From Bacteriovoracaceae bacterium UBA3083 (lineage in GTDB: Bacteria; Bdellovibrionota; Bacteriovoracia; Bacteriovoracales; Bacteriovoracaceae): DNA of 64,000 nt. Under the pieces are notes generated by a model. It saw only the letters and a list, made by a program, of their open reading frames with translations. It was not told where the DNA came from and ran no database searches. Positions 1 to 8,110 of the stretch are shown piece after piece. Positions within the stretch are counted from its first letter, which is position 1. Every line of letters starts with the position of its first letter. Location: assembly GCA_002366565.1 (NCBI GenBank), contig DFBJ01000012.1, positions 434,001-498,000 of the forward strand. The letters run 5' to 3'. A program made the translations under genes and the position numbers.

Positions 1-623
1 CAAGTAGTGCTTTAACTGAAGTTAGCAAAAAACTTGCATCATTTAAAATAACTACACCTTCAAATGATCAAGGATCAAGTTCATCATCAAATAACTCAGC
101 TAAGAATGGTGCTACTGTTTCAAGTCAAAAGAATAACGGAAATAGTAACTCCCCTCAAACTTTATCATCAAGTAGTTCATTCAATAATAACGAAGCGAAT
201 GGTGATGCTGATACTGAAGAAAATAACACAGCAAATAAGAACGCATCTTCAAAAAGTGTCAACAGTGCAACTGCACAATCAAAGAAAGTAAATGCTAAGT
301 CGGTAGCGAAGAAAGATAACTTCAGCATTAATGACTTAGATTTAGATGGACTAGATAATGATGTGGTTAGTGAAGCTGACGTAGATCTATCGGCCCTTAG
401 GAACTTAAACTCAAGAAATAAAAATAATGGCAACTCATCATATGGAAATTCACAAAACAGTAGTGAGACGTATATCGGAGCAGATGGGCAAGTTTACAAG
501 AATACAGATGGAATCAATCTAAATGCTAAAGTGAGTATCTTCAAAATACTTTCTAAGAGATATAAAATGAGTGCGATGCCTGTTCTCTTGAATAAGAAGA
601 AACAGCAGAAAGAGGAATTTTAA
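1..623 (+). CDS. C-terminal part of a Ser/Asn-rich (probably secreted) protein with a VSIF-type tail; 5' end outside window
   Basis: An open frame runs without a stop from base 3 to the TAA at 621-623, giving the last 206 residues of a longer protein. The visible part is low-complexity, rich in Ser, Asn, Lys and Asp (runs such as SSSSSNNS and SSSSSFNNN), as expected of a disordered region. It then has an ordered-looking end, YIGADGQVYKN, followed by VSIFKILSKRYKMS and a Lys-rich tail. The secreted protein at 61919-63661 ends in a similar way (YIYDDNQIVEK, then VSIFQVISNRYNVL), so the two are probably paralogous at the C terminus. By analogy with that signal-peptide-bearing relative, this protein is inferred to be exported. 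Its stop overlaps the next start by one base (TAATG), so the leucine-rich-repeat gene is probably translationally coupled. No catalytic motif is visible and the function is unknown. Confidence 0.75.
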   Translation, partial: SSALTEVSKKLASFKITTPSNDQGSSSSSNNSAKNGATVSSQKNNGNSNSPQTLSSSSSFNNNEANGDADTEENNTANKNASSKSVNSATAQSKKVNAKSVAKKDNFSINDLDLDGLDNDVVSEADVDLSALRNLNSRNKNNGNSSYGNSQNSSETYIGADGQVYKNTDGINLNAKVSIFKILSKRYKMSAMPVLLNKKKQQKEEF

Positions 624-1198
624 TGTCTACTAAGTTAGTAAAGATAAGAAAAGGGACAAAAAGCTTACCTATTGATAAATTAGAAGACCTAGACAATTAC
701 ACAGGACTAGAAATAATAGGGGCCTCGGTAGAGGTTATTCCTGACTTATATGACAAGGCTAAACATTTAAAGACTCTAATTATAAATTGTCCTGAACTGA
801 AGGAGTTTCCAAGCTTTATTTTTCAATTAAATAACTTAGAAAAATTAAAAGTAAAAAACTCAAAAATAAGTACAATACTTGATAATCCTATATCTTTCTT
901 AAACTTAAAATCAATAGACTTAAATTCTAATAATCTAAAGTCTCTTCCTAATTGGCTATACTCACTAAAAGATCTTGAAGAATTAAGTGCTTCAGGTAAT
1001 GCTATAGAAAGTTTAAGCGATGATATTTCAAACCTTATTTCTTTAAAAAGAATAAACCTAGATCGAAATTGTTTGAAAGATATACCACAAGGACTGCAGA
1101 AAGTGACAGGGTTAAACCATCTGTCACTCGAGCATAATAGCTTTGACAGTGAAGTTAAGAACCAACTTTTTCTAAAATATAAGATATGGTTTAATTAA
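623..1198 (+). CDS. leucine-rich repeat protein
   Basis: A 191-residue protein made almost entirely of leucine-rich repeats. From about residue 45 onward there are some six repeats of roughly 23 residues of the type LxxLxLxxNxLxxLPxxLxxL, for example LKSIDLNSNNLKSLPNWLYS and LKRINLDRNCLKDIPQGLQK. There is no signal peptide or membrane segment, so it is predicted to be cytoplasmic, probably a protein-protein interaction scaffold. The ATG overlaps the preceding stop (TAATG), and GAGG lies just upstream inside the preceding gene, so the two are co-translated. It converges on the cyclic-nucleotide-binding gene; the two stop codons share the palindrome TTAA. The fold is clear; partner and role are unknown. 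Confidence 0.85.
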   Translation: MSTKLVKIRKGTKSLPIDKLEDLDNYTGLEIIGASVEVIPDLYDKAKHLKTLIINCPELKEFPSFIFQLNNLEKLKVKNSKISTILDNPISFLNLKSIDLNSNNLKSLPNWLYSLKDLEELSASGNAIESLSDDISNLISLKRINLDRNCLKDIPQGLQKVTGLNHLSLEHNSFDSEVKNQLFLKYKIWFN

Positions 1199-1545
1199 AT
1201 TCTAATTCTAGCATTTGCCTTTCTTAATCTCTCTAGCAGAGTATGAATCAGGGCCTTATACCATGAAGGCTGATCACTAAAATATTTCTCAAACTTCTCT
1301 ACAGGAATAATCAAAAGTTTTGAATCACTTATAGCTTTTACTGAAGCACTTCTTGGTTCTTTATCTAAAAAAGACATCTCTCCGACTAACTCTCCGGAAT
1401 AGATCGTTCCAATTTGATTTTCTGCTCCATCATTAACTTTAAAAACTGCTAAAGATCCGCTTTGAAGATAGTACATCTGAGCACTTTCTTCACCTTCTCT
1501 CATTAAGTATTCGTTTGCTTTAATTTCTATTAAATCAGTGGACAA
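1195..1545 (-). CDS. single-domain cyclic nucleotide-binding (Crp-type cNBD) protein
   Basis: A 116-residue protein that is just one cyclic-nucleotide-binding beta-roll. The phosphate-binding cassette is recognisable as GELVGEMSFLDKEPRSASV, with the Glu and Arg that normally contact the cyclic phosphate and ribose. There is no helix-turn-helix, kinase or channel domain, so it must act through a partner, presumably as a cAMP or cGMP sensor. The only start giving the complete domain is TTG at 1545, supported by GAGG six bases upstream; the first in-frame ATG would remove the first strand. It lies downstream of clpB with a short gap and may be cotranscribed with it. Ligand binding is inferred from the motif. 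Confidence 0.82.
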   Translation of the reverse strand: MSTDLIEIKANEYLMREGEESAQMYYLQSGSLAVFKVNDGAENQIGTIYSGELVGEMSFLDKEPRSASVKAISDSKLLIIPVEKFEKYFSDQPSWYKALIHTLLERLRKANARIRI

Positions 1546-1601
1546 AATTTACCTCGATTAGTTTTTTTCTAATTTTAACAAATATTGTCCACCTGTAAAG
1601 T

Positions 1602-3977
1602 TTAACTAAAAGTGATATGTCCTTTCACATCTTCTGACCAATTTAATTGGATTAAACCTTCCTTAAACTCGCCTTTTAGAATCTCTTTAGAAAGGGGTCT
1701 TATCACCAATCGATTAAAGACAGACTGTAAAGGTCTAGCACCATAACGTGGGTCATAGCCAAGTTCAGCGATATGACTAGTAACCTCATCACTAAGTTTT
1801 ACACTTAAGTCTTTATCAAGAAGTCTGTCATTTAGTAATTTAACTTGCTTCTCAACTAATTCACTCATTACATCCTGACTCAACTCATTAAAAGTTAAGT
1901 GAGCATCTAAACGACCCAAAACTTCAGGTTTAAAGTCAGCTTCGATATTTTTAGAATTTGTAGTCAACATAATGATTGTATTTTTAAAGTCTATAGTACG
2001 ACCTTTACTATCAGTTAACCGACCATCATCTAAAATTTGAAGAAGGATATCTGAAAAGTCATGATGGGCCTTCTCGATTTCATCAAAAAGAATTACAGAG
2101 TATGGTTTCTTTCTTACAGCTTCAGTAAGAACGCCACCTTCATCATGCCCAACATAACCTGGAGGAGCACCAATAAGCTTAGCAATTGAATGCTTCTCAG
2201 AGTATTCAGACATATCAAGTCTTATTAAGTTATCCACAGAGTTAAATAGATACTGACAGATTGATTTAGCAGACTCAGTCTTACCAACTCCCGATGGTCC
2301 AATAAGTAAGAATGAACCTAATGGACGACTTGGATCACTTAAACCTGCATGAGATGAAATTAAAGTCTCACTAATCTCATGTATTGGTTCTTCTTGACCA
2401 AAGACCTTAGACTTTAAGTACTCCTCAATTTTGAGTATATTCTCTTGTTTTGACTTAAGTATCTTTTCGACAGGAATACCTTTTTGTCTTGAAATAACAT
2501 TCGCTATATCTTTTACTCCTAACACCCACTCATGAGCACATTTCTCAAGTTCAGTTTCTAACTCAGGAATCAGAGAATACTTAAGTTCGGATGCTCTTTC
2601 ATAGTCTTGTTTTCTTTCTGCTTGATCTAATTCAAACTTATATCTCTCTAAATCACTTTTCAGAGTAGATACTTGCTTCATGGAGAAGACTTCTTTTTCC
2701 CACTGTGTTTTTTGTTCACTGAAGTCTTTTTCAAGGTTTTCAATCTCTTCAATGAGATCTTTTTCTTTCTTAGAATTTTTCTCAACTTTTGAATATATTT
2801 TCTTTGAACGAATTAAAGATTCCAGATCTACTAGTTTTGCAGGCATGGCCTCAGCAGAGAGCTTTAATGCAGATGCCGACTCATCAATTAGGTCAATTGC
2901 TTTATCTGGAAGATTCTTATCCTTTATGTACTGATCAGATAGAATAACTGAGTTATATACTGCTTCATCTGAAATTTTAATACCGTGGTGAGCTTCTAGT
3001 TTATCTCTAACTCCCATGATAATTTCAATAGCGTCTTCATTACTCGGCTCAAGAACAGGTACTGATCTAAAGCGTCTATCAAGAGCAGAGTCCCCTAAGA
3101 TATACTTCTGGTATTCTTCATCAGTTGTTGCTCCTATACAGTTCAGTTCACCACGGGCAAGTGCTGGCTTTAAAAGATTCGCAGCATCCATTGCTCCATC
3201 GGTCTTTCCTGCTCCAACGAGTTGATGTATCTCATCAATAAAGAGAATACACTCTCCAGCCTTCTCTTTAAGAAAACTGATAAGACCTTGTAGTCTTTCT
3301 TCAAACTCCCCTCTAAACTTAGTTCCGGCCATGAGAGAGCCCATTTCTAAAGAATAGACAATCTTCCCTTCTAAAACATAAGGTATATTACCTTTTACAA
3401 TTGACTCTGCTAGTCCTTCGACAATTGCAGTTTTCCCAACTCCAGCAGGTCCAACTAAGATAGGATTATTCTTAGATCTTCGACCAAGAATCTCCATAAC
3501 GGCCCTAATCTCTTTAGTTCTTCCAATCACAGGATCTAACTTACCTTGCTCTGCAAGCTCATTTAAATTTATGAGAAAACTAGGTACTTCACTATCTTCT
3601 TCAGTATCAGAAAAGTTAGCGTAATCAATATCTAGATCTGGAAAGATCTTTGGTAAATATTTAAGTAAGTCTTTTTCTGTAACAGAATCTCGTCCATTTT
3701 GAACAGCATCACTAGACGCAAAAGTAAGCCATTCGCTCAGTTTTCCGTCTGGTCTAAGCTGATCCATAGGAATTGAATTAGAGGCCGTAGAAAGGCCATC
3801 TAAAAGCTTAGAAACATCATTCTTATACTTCTTTAATTCTCTTTTAGAATATGACTGTGGATTCGTTAATAGACCCCAAAATAAGTGAGCTGCTGAAAGT
3901 GAAGTATTCTTTCTCTTTAGAGCTTCAGATTGAGCAATATCTAGTGAGCCTGTAACGATTGAATCAAATTTATTCAT
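1602..3977 (-). CDS. clpB: ClpB-type AAA+ disaggregase/chaperone (Hsp100)
   Basis: A 791-residue Hsp100 ATPase, predicted to extract and refold aggregated proteins with DnaK. Order: Clp N-domain (about 1-125); first AAA+ module with Walker A GPAGVGKTAIVEG and Walker B ILFIDEIHQL; a coiled-coil middle domain (about 390-490) with the ClpB signature AAELKYxxIPELExxL seen as ASELKYSLIPELETELE; second AAA+ module with GPSGVGKTESAKS and VILFDEIEKAH. The middle domain and the absence of a ClpP-docking IGL/IGF loop favour ClpB over ClpA or ClpC. The protein is shorter than most ClpB (about 860). In the second module the stretch between sensor 1 (TTN) and FKPEVLGRLD is only about seven residues, roughly 24 fewer than in E. 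coli ClpB from memory. AAGGGG precedes the ATG. It may be cotranscribed with the cNMP-binding gene. Confidence 0.82.
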   Translation of the reverse strand: MNKFDSIVTGSLDIAQSEALKRKNTSLSAAHLFWGLLTNPQSYSKRELKKYKNDVSKLLDGLSTASNSIPMDQLRPDGKLSEWLTFASSDAVQNGRDSVTEKDLLKYLPKIFPDLDIDYANFSDTEEDSEVPSFLINLNELAEQGKLDPVIGRTKEIRAVMEILGRRSKNNPILVGPAGVGKTAIVEGLAESIVKGNIPYVLEGKIVYSLEMGSLMAGTKFRGEFEERLQGLISFLKEKAGECILFIDEIHQLVGAGKTDGAMDAANLLKPALARGELNCIGATTDEEYQKYILGDSALDRRFRSVPVLEPSNEDAIEIIMGVRDKLEAHHGIKISDEAVYNSVILSDQYIKDKNLPDKAIDLIDESASALKLSAEAMPAKLVDLESLIRSKKIYSKVEKNSKKEKDLIEEIENLEKDFSEQKTQWEKEVFSMKQVSTLKSDLERYKFELDQAERKQDYERASELKYSLIPELETELEKCAHEWVLGVKDIANVISRQKGIPVEKILKSKQENILKIEEYLKSKVFGQEEPIHEISETLISSHAGLSDPSRPLGSFLLIGPSGVGKTESAKSICQYLFNSVDNLIRLDMSEYSEKHSIAKLIGAPPGYVGHDEGGVLTEAVRKKPYSVILFDEIEKAHHDFSDILLQILDDGRLTDSKGRTIDFKNTIIMLTTNSKNIEADFKPEVLGRLDAHLTFNELSQDVMSELVEKQVKLLNDRLLDKDLSVKLSDEVTSHIAELGYDPRYGARPLQSVFNRLVIRPLSKEILKGEFKEGLIQLNWSEDVKGHITFS

Positions 3978-4118
3978 TATAACCCCTTGGTTTATTACTT
4001 CTTATATTAAAGATGGGCTCGTTTTACCTAACGTCAAGGGTAAAAGCTTAATTTTTGTTTTCATAAGAGTTCAGAAATTCTAAAATATATTAATTTTAAA
4101 CTAAATTAAGGTAATAAA

Positions 4119-5831
4119 ATGATTAAGCTTTTTCTTATTATTGGAACACTCTTCCTACATACTCAAGTACACGCATCAAACTATCCTTCTGCAAGTTTAG
4201 AGTCACCTAGATCGACTATGAACTATTTCTTGAAAACAATGAAAGGATTTAAAAAAGGTGATCATGAGGGCCTAAATCTGGCGATAAAGGCATTAAATAC
4301 ATCTGAGCTCGATCCAACTTCAAAAGAGTCAACAGCAAAACTTGCTGCTAAGAGACTCATCAACACGATTGATCGACTTGAATATATTGATATTAGCAAA
4401 ATACCTGATGACCTTAAAGATGAGCAGCTATGGGTTTATAAGAAAGAAAGAATCATTGAAAACAATAGAGAGTTATTCTTAGAAATATCTATTGGACAAG
4501 ATAAAGATAAGCGCTGGAGATTCACTCCACAAACCTTAACGAGTATTCAAGACTTTGAAAATTCTGTTAAAAATAATTCCGTAGCTAAGGGAGTGATTGA
4601 ATTGACTTCTTGGAAAGCAAAACTAAAGAAAGCATTTCCAGCATGGACAGGTCAGAGATCATTCATTCTACTGAATGGACAATGGATAGCGCTATTTGCG
4701 TTAGTATTCTTTGGTCATATCTTAGAGAAGTTAATAAGACTTCTCATCATTGCCCGTGTAAAAACAGTTTTTGAACAACAAAATATACGCTTCAAAGAAC
4801 ATAGAGAAGGATTTTTCACTCCTCAAGGATTCTTCTTCTTTTCTATCTTTTGGATCTTTGGACTTGAACTTTTAGAGTTACCTGACAATATTCTTGGTCC
4901 ATTACTTAGGATTGGTTACGTTGCTTTTACTATAGCTTCTGTATTCACACTGACTCAAATCGTAGATATTGTTTGCCAATTCCTAGAACAAAAAGCGCTT
5001 GAGTCCGAAAATAAATTCGATGATGTCCTAATTCCACTTATAAGAAAGTCTTCGAAATTTTTAATCTACTGCTTTGGTGTAATCTTCATTGGAGACTCAC
5101 TAACTTTAGATATGAAAAATATTCTAGCAGGTCTAGGTATTGGTGGTGTTGCTTTTGCTTTCGCAGCTAAAGACACAATTTCAAACCTCTTTGGATCTTT
5201 AACAGTTCTACTTGATAGACCCTTTAGTATCGGAGACTGGGTTGTAGTTGATAATAAAGTAGAAGGTACAGTGGTTGAAGTTGGTCTAAGATCAACTCGA
5301 ATTAAAACATTTTATGACTCTATTATCTCTGTTCCAAATGGGACGCTGATTAATGCTAGTGTTGATAATCTAGGAAAGAGAACTTACAGAAGATATAATA
5401 CAACACTAGGTCTACAGTACGATACTCCAGTCGAGAAAATAGAGGCCTTCTGTGAAGGGATAAGACAAATTATTCTATCTCATAAATGGACGAGAAAAGA
5501 TTACTTCCATGTTTACTTCAACTCCATGGGAGACTCTAGCCTTCAAATACTATTATACTTATTTTGGCGTGTGCCTGACTGGAGTGCCGAGCTTCAAGAG
5601 AGACATCGTCTCTTAATTGATATTCTAAGACTTGGAAGAGAGCTAGGTGTAGAGTTTGCATTTCCTACTCAGACCCTCCACCTCTTTAATGAAGAGCATA
5701 AAGAAATGAATAAATGTGACTTTGAGGCCCTTGTGTACGGTAAAGACCTTGCTTCAAAAATTACAGAGAATCCTGTCAGTACAAAACACCACAGAAGTGG
5801 TAAAATATTAAATGATGATATTTCTCTTTAA
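4119..5831 (+). CDS. MscS-family mechanosensitive ion channel with N-terminal periplasmic domain
   Basis: A 570-residue inner-membrane channel that should open under membrane tension to release osmolytes. Residues 1-19 form a signal peptide (cleavage after HAS), followed by about 160 residues of probable periplasmic domain. Hydrophobic helices start near residue 190. The pore helix and MscS core are clear: GLGIGGVAFAFAAKD, then FGSLTVLLDRPFSIGDWV, and the beta-domain EGTVVEVGLRSTRIKT with SVPNGTLINASVDN. The size and added N-terminal domain resemble the larger MscS relatives (YnaI/YbiO/MscK style) rather than minimal MscS. AAGG precedes the ATG. It converges on the receiver gene, and a hairpin with a T-run inside that gene's 3' end may terminate this transcript. 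Confidence 0.9.
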   Translation: MIKLFLIIGTLFLHTQVHASNYPSASLESPRSTMNYFLKTMKGFKKGDHEGLNLAIKALNTSELDPTSKESTAKLAAKRLINTIDRLEYIDISKIPDDLKDEQLWVYKKERIIENNRELFLEISIGQDKDKRWRFTPQTLTSIQDFENSVKNNSVAKGVIELTSWKAKLKKAFPAWTGQRSFILLNGQWIALFALVFFGHILEKLIRLLIIARVKTVFEQQNIRFKEHREGFFTPQGFFFFSIFWIFGLELLELPDNILGPLLRIGYVAFTIASVFTLTQIVDIVCQFLEQKALESENKFDDVLIPLIRKSSKFLIYCFGVIFIGDSLTLDMKNILAGLGIGGVAFAFAAKDTISNLFGSLTVLLDRPFSIGDWVVVDNKVEGTVVEVGLRSTRIKTFYDSIISVPNGTLINASVDNLGKRTYRRYNTTLGLQYDTPVEKIEAFCEGIRQIILSHKWTRKDYFHVYFNSMGDSSLQILLYLFWRVPDWSAELQERHRLLIDILRLGRELGVEFAFPTQTLHLFNEEHKEMNKCDFEALVYGKDLASKITENPVSTKHHRSGKILNDDISL

Positions 5832-5835
5832 CAAT

Positions 5836-6228
5836 CTACTTTGGGTTCTTCACTAGAATAGGAAGAACCTTTTCTTTAAACTGGGCCTCTAAAAAGGGTT
5901 TTGTAATAAAACTCTTTATACCTAGGCCCATAAAAGACTGCATTTTATCAATATCTAATGCGCCAGAAATGATGACAACTTTGTCTGCTACATTTATTTT
6001 TTCAAACTTTAATTCATCAAGGAGTTCTAATCCATTTTTTTTAGGAATATTTATATCGAGTAGAATGAGATCGAATTTTTGATTTCTAAGTTTATTACAA
6101 CCTATCAAACCATCATGAGCAATAATAATGTTTCTAAAATGACCAAGTCTTTCACAGAAGACTTTTAAAATCGCGCATATTTCGGGGTCGTCATCAATGA
6201 TTAAACAATCTGCTTTACTTATATTCAT
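5836..6228 (-). CDS. stand-alone response regulator receiver protein
   Basis: A 130-residue CheY-like receiver with no output domain. The acidic pocket IIDDDPEI, phospho-acceptor Asp in LILLDINIPKKNG (about residue 58) and conserved Lys in ITKPF are all present, so it should be phosphorylatable. I start at ATG 6228, preceded by GGAA at suitable distance, rather than at an in-frame TTG four codons upstream. No kinase gene adjoins it, so its cognate kinase is elsewhere; either large kinase in this window is a possible but unproven partner. Convergent with the MscS-type channel gene five bases away. Confidence 0.88.
   Translation of the reverse strand: MNISKADCLIIDDDPEICAILKVFCERLGHFRNIIIAHDGLIGCNKLRNQKFDLILLDINIPKKNGLELLDELKFEKINVADKVVIISGALDIDKMQSFMGLGIKSFITKPFLEAQFKEKVLPILVKNPK
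5844..5877 (+). terminator. candidate Rho-independent terminator for the MscS-family gene, inside the receiver gene
   Basis: GGTTCTTC (5844-5851) and GAAGAACC (5862-5869) form an 8-bp stem with a 10-base loop, followed on the plus strand by TTTTCTTT. It lies 13 bases beyond the MscS-family stop, within the last codons of the convergent receiver gene. Position and shape fit termination of the plus-strand transcript. Confidence 0.5.
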
Positions 6229-6302
6229 AAATAATTCCAAATAAGAGTTAAGACTATATTCGGAATTATTTATTCAGACCCTTACTTAAGATCTCTTGAT
6301 TG

Positions 6303-7727
6303 CTAAATATCGCACTTAGTTGCACCAAAAAGACACTTCCTCTTAACTGTCTTTGCGACAAGTTCAGGTACCATCTCTTCCCAGCCATCGACACCATTTT
6401 GAATCATACCTAGTACTGTTCGAGACCAAATAGTACTGTAGTTAACATTATAGTTCTCTATGTTAACTAAGAGACCATTCTCCATTAAGTACATAAGAAG
6501 AAAGGTTAGTTTCTCATCGACATTAATTTTTTCAATTGTGAGTTTAACTTCAGGGTTCTTCTCATCGTGACCTGGGTATACATAGAGCTTTGTTCTCTTT
6601 CCAAACAGTGCTCCGATTCCAGCGAGAGGTCCAAATGAGTAAGACTCATACTTAGAAAGATCAAAGATTTCCTCTAAGTTATAAACACCTAGAACAAATG
6701 ACACATTCTTTCTAGAGTAAGTCTCAAGGTATGTATTGAGTTCAAAGTAATTCTCAAAGCTAGTAATTAAAACTTTATGCCCAAGAGCCGCAAGGATATC
6801 TACTCTTGCTAAGAAATCTGCATTATCAACTTGTCCACGCTCCTTGAGTTTAGACATGCTGATTTCAGGAAGAACCATAATATTTTTATGTTCGTCAGAG
6901 TCAAGATCACTCTTAAATTTTTCTAGACCAGTGTCTAACATATCCATATTAACAAACGTAGGTGGTCTAAAGCTTCCTCTACACACAAGAACGTTCTTCT
7001 TATAAAGTGCATCCGTTGCTTGAACGGCACTACCATCAGAATCAAACATAATGGCCTTACAGAAGTTTCTCTTTACAAGCTCTAGAGATAGCACTCTATT
7101 ATCAACATTCTTAAAAGCATCTCCAGAAGTGCTAATCATATCTATTTCAATTCTCTCACTAGAGAGTCTCTCCTCTAGAGAGTTAGCAAAACATATTGAA
7201 TCTTGATTGTGATTCATACATGCATAAATTAAATTAACACCGATAATTCCAAGAACTTCTTGTTGTTGTAAATTTTCTTTATCTTTAAGACGTACATGAA
7301 TAATACACTCACTAGGCTTTGCACCTTTTTTATGTTGAAACTTTACTCCAAGCCAACCGTGTCCATCACCTACACTTCTAAAACTCTTTGCTGCAACTGT
7401 GTCAGCAAATGCAAAGAATAGAGTATCTTTTCCTCTAACTTCTCTTAGCCTTGCCTCTAGTTGGTCATACTCTCTATCCAGCATTTTATGTAATCTATCT
7501 TTACAGACATAACGACCACTCTTCTCTTTTCCGTAGATAGTGTCTGAAACGATCATATCGTATGCAGATATTGTTTTGGCTATAGTTCCAGCTGCACCTC
7601 CGGCCCTAAAGAAGTATCTAGCGACTTCTTGTCCAGCTCCGATTTCAGCTATTGTTCCGTAAATTTTATCGTTTAGATTTATTTCGAGAGCTTTTTGCTC
7701 AGGATTTAATGTTAGATTAAAACTCAT
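6303..7727 (-). CDS. conserved protein of unknown function (family often mislabelled TonB-dependent receptor or nicotinate-nucleotide adenylyltransferase)
   Basis: A 474-residue soluble protein with no signal peptide. From memory it belongs to a family conserved in cyanobacteria, proteobacteria and others, whose hallmark segment reads like YGTIAEIGAGQEVARYFFRA followed by GGAAGTIAKTISAYDM, with QQQEVLGIIGVNLIYAC further on. Database names for this family are unreliable: nothing here looks like an outer-membrane receptor (no plug, no barrel, no signal). Gly-rich motifs suggest a nucleotide- or coenzyme-binding enzyme, but that is inference. The start is ATG 7727 (AAGG upstream, and family members begin close to FNPEQKAL), not the in-frame start 22 codons further upstream. 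It stands alone, with over 60 bases on each side. Confidence 0.8.
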   Translation of the reverse strand: MSFNLTLNPEQKALEINLNDKIYGTIAEIGAGQEVARYFFRAGGAAGTIAKTISAYDMIVSDTIYGKEKSGRYVCKDRLHKMLDREYDQLEARLREVRGKDTLFFAFADTVAAKSFRSVGDGHGWLGVKFQHKKGAKPSECIIHVRLKDKENLQQQEVLGIIGVNLIYACMNHNQDSICFANSLEERLSSERIEIDMISTSGDAFKNVDNRVLSLELVKRNFCKAIMFDSDGSAVQATDALYKKNVLVCRGSFRPPTFVNMDMLDTGLEKFKSDLDSDEHKNIMVLPEISMSKLKERGQVDNADFLARVDILAALGHKVLITSFENYFELNTYLETYSRKNVSFVLGVYNLEEIFDLSKYESYSFGPLAGIGALFGKRTKLYVYPGHDEKNPEVKLTIEKINVDEKLTFLLMYLMENGLLVNIENYNVNYSTIWSRTVLGMIQNGVDGWEEMVPELVAKTVKRKCLFGATKCDI

Positions 7728-7954
7728 TATATGCCTTTGGAAGTTAGATATGGACCTATGATACCAATAATATTCAGATCTCAAAAGGTGCAAAGAGAAA
7801 GAAATGTGAAATTAGTTTTATTCAATATATGTGATTTATAAAGAAAAAGTATCAAAATTGCCCCAATTTCATGGCTAAAGCTGTCAATTCCCTACATTTG
7901 ATAGATAAAACCTTAACTAAACAGCAAAGACTGTCGAAAAGTTTGAATATACGC

Positions 7955-7960
7955 TATAAT
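7955..7960 (+). promoter_or_regulatory. candidate -10 element for the 37-residue membrane protein
   Basis: A perfect TATAAT at 7955-7960 lies 25 bases before the start codon at 7986. The -35 region 17 bases upstream (TGTCGA) matches the consensus poorly, so this rests on the -10 box and its position. Confidence 0.4.
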
Positions 7961-7985
7961 AATAATGCGTGTAAGAGGAGGCCCC

Positions 7986-8099
7986 ATGGAAATCGTTATT
8001 GTCGCTGGCATAATTATGGGTTCATTAATTGCTGTTGAAATTAAAAAAAGGGAAGAGCTTGAAAAGAGTCGTGTTCCTGTCAAAGTAAAAGCTGATTAG
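7986..8099 (+). CDS. 37-residue single-span membrane mini-protein
   Basis: A short frame, ATG 7986 to TAG 8097-8099. It is preceded by AGAGGAGG ending six bases before the start, among the best ribosome-binding sites in the window, and by a TATAAT box. The product begins MEIVIVAGIIMGSLIAVEIK, one hydrophobic helix of about 17 residues, followed by a charged cytosolic tail (KKREELEKSR). It is probably an inner-membrane mini-protein that regulates or stabilises a larger complex; no family is recognised. Isolated between two minus-strand genes. Confidence comes from the start signals and the clean helix-plus-tail design; it could still be a chance ORF. Confidence 0.6.
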   Translation: MEIVIVAGIIMGSLIAVEIKKREELEKSRVPVKVKAD

Positions 8100-8110
8100 A
8101 TTGAGTATTA

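Noticed and set aside
64..291. 75-residue ORF in the first 300 bases
   Set aside because: Out of frame with the long open frame that starts at base 3 and continues to 623; Gln/Thr-rich shadow of Ser/Asn codons.
1602..3977. ClpA or ClpC identity
   Set aside because: A ClpB-type middle domain is present and the ClpP-docking loop is absent.
6303..7727. TonB-dependent receptor label
   Set aside because: No signal peptide, plug or barrel; that label is a known type of propagated misnaming for this family.
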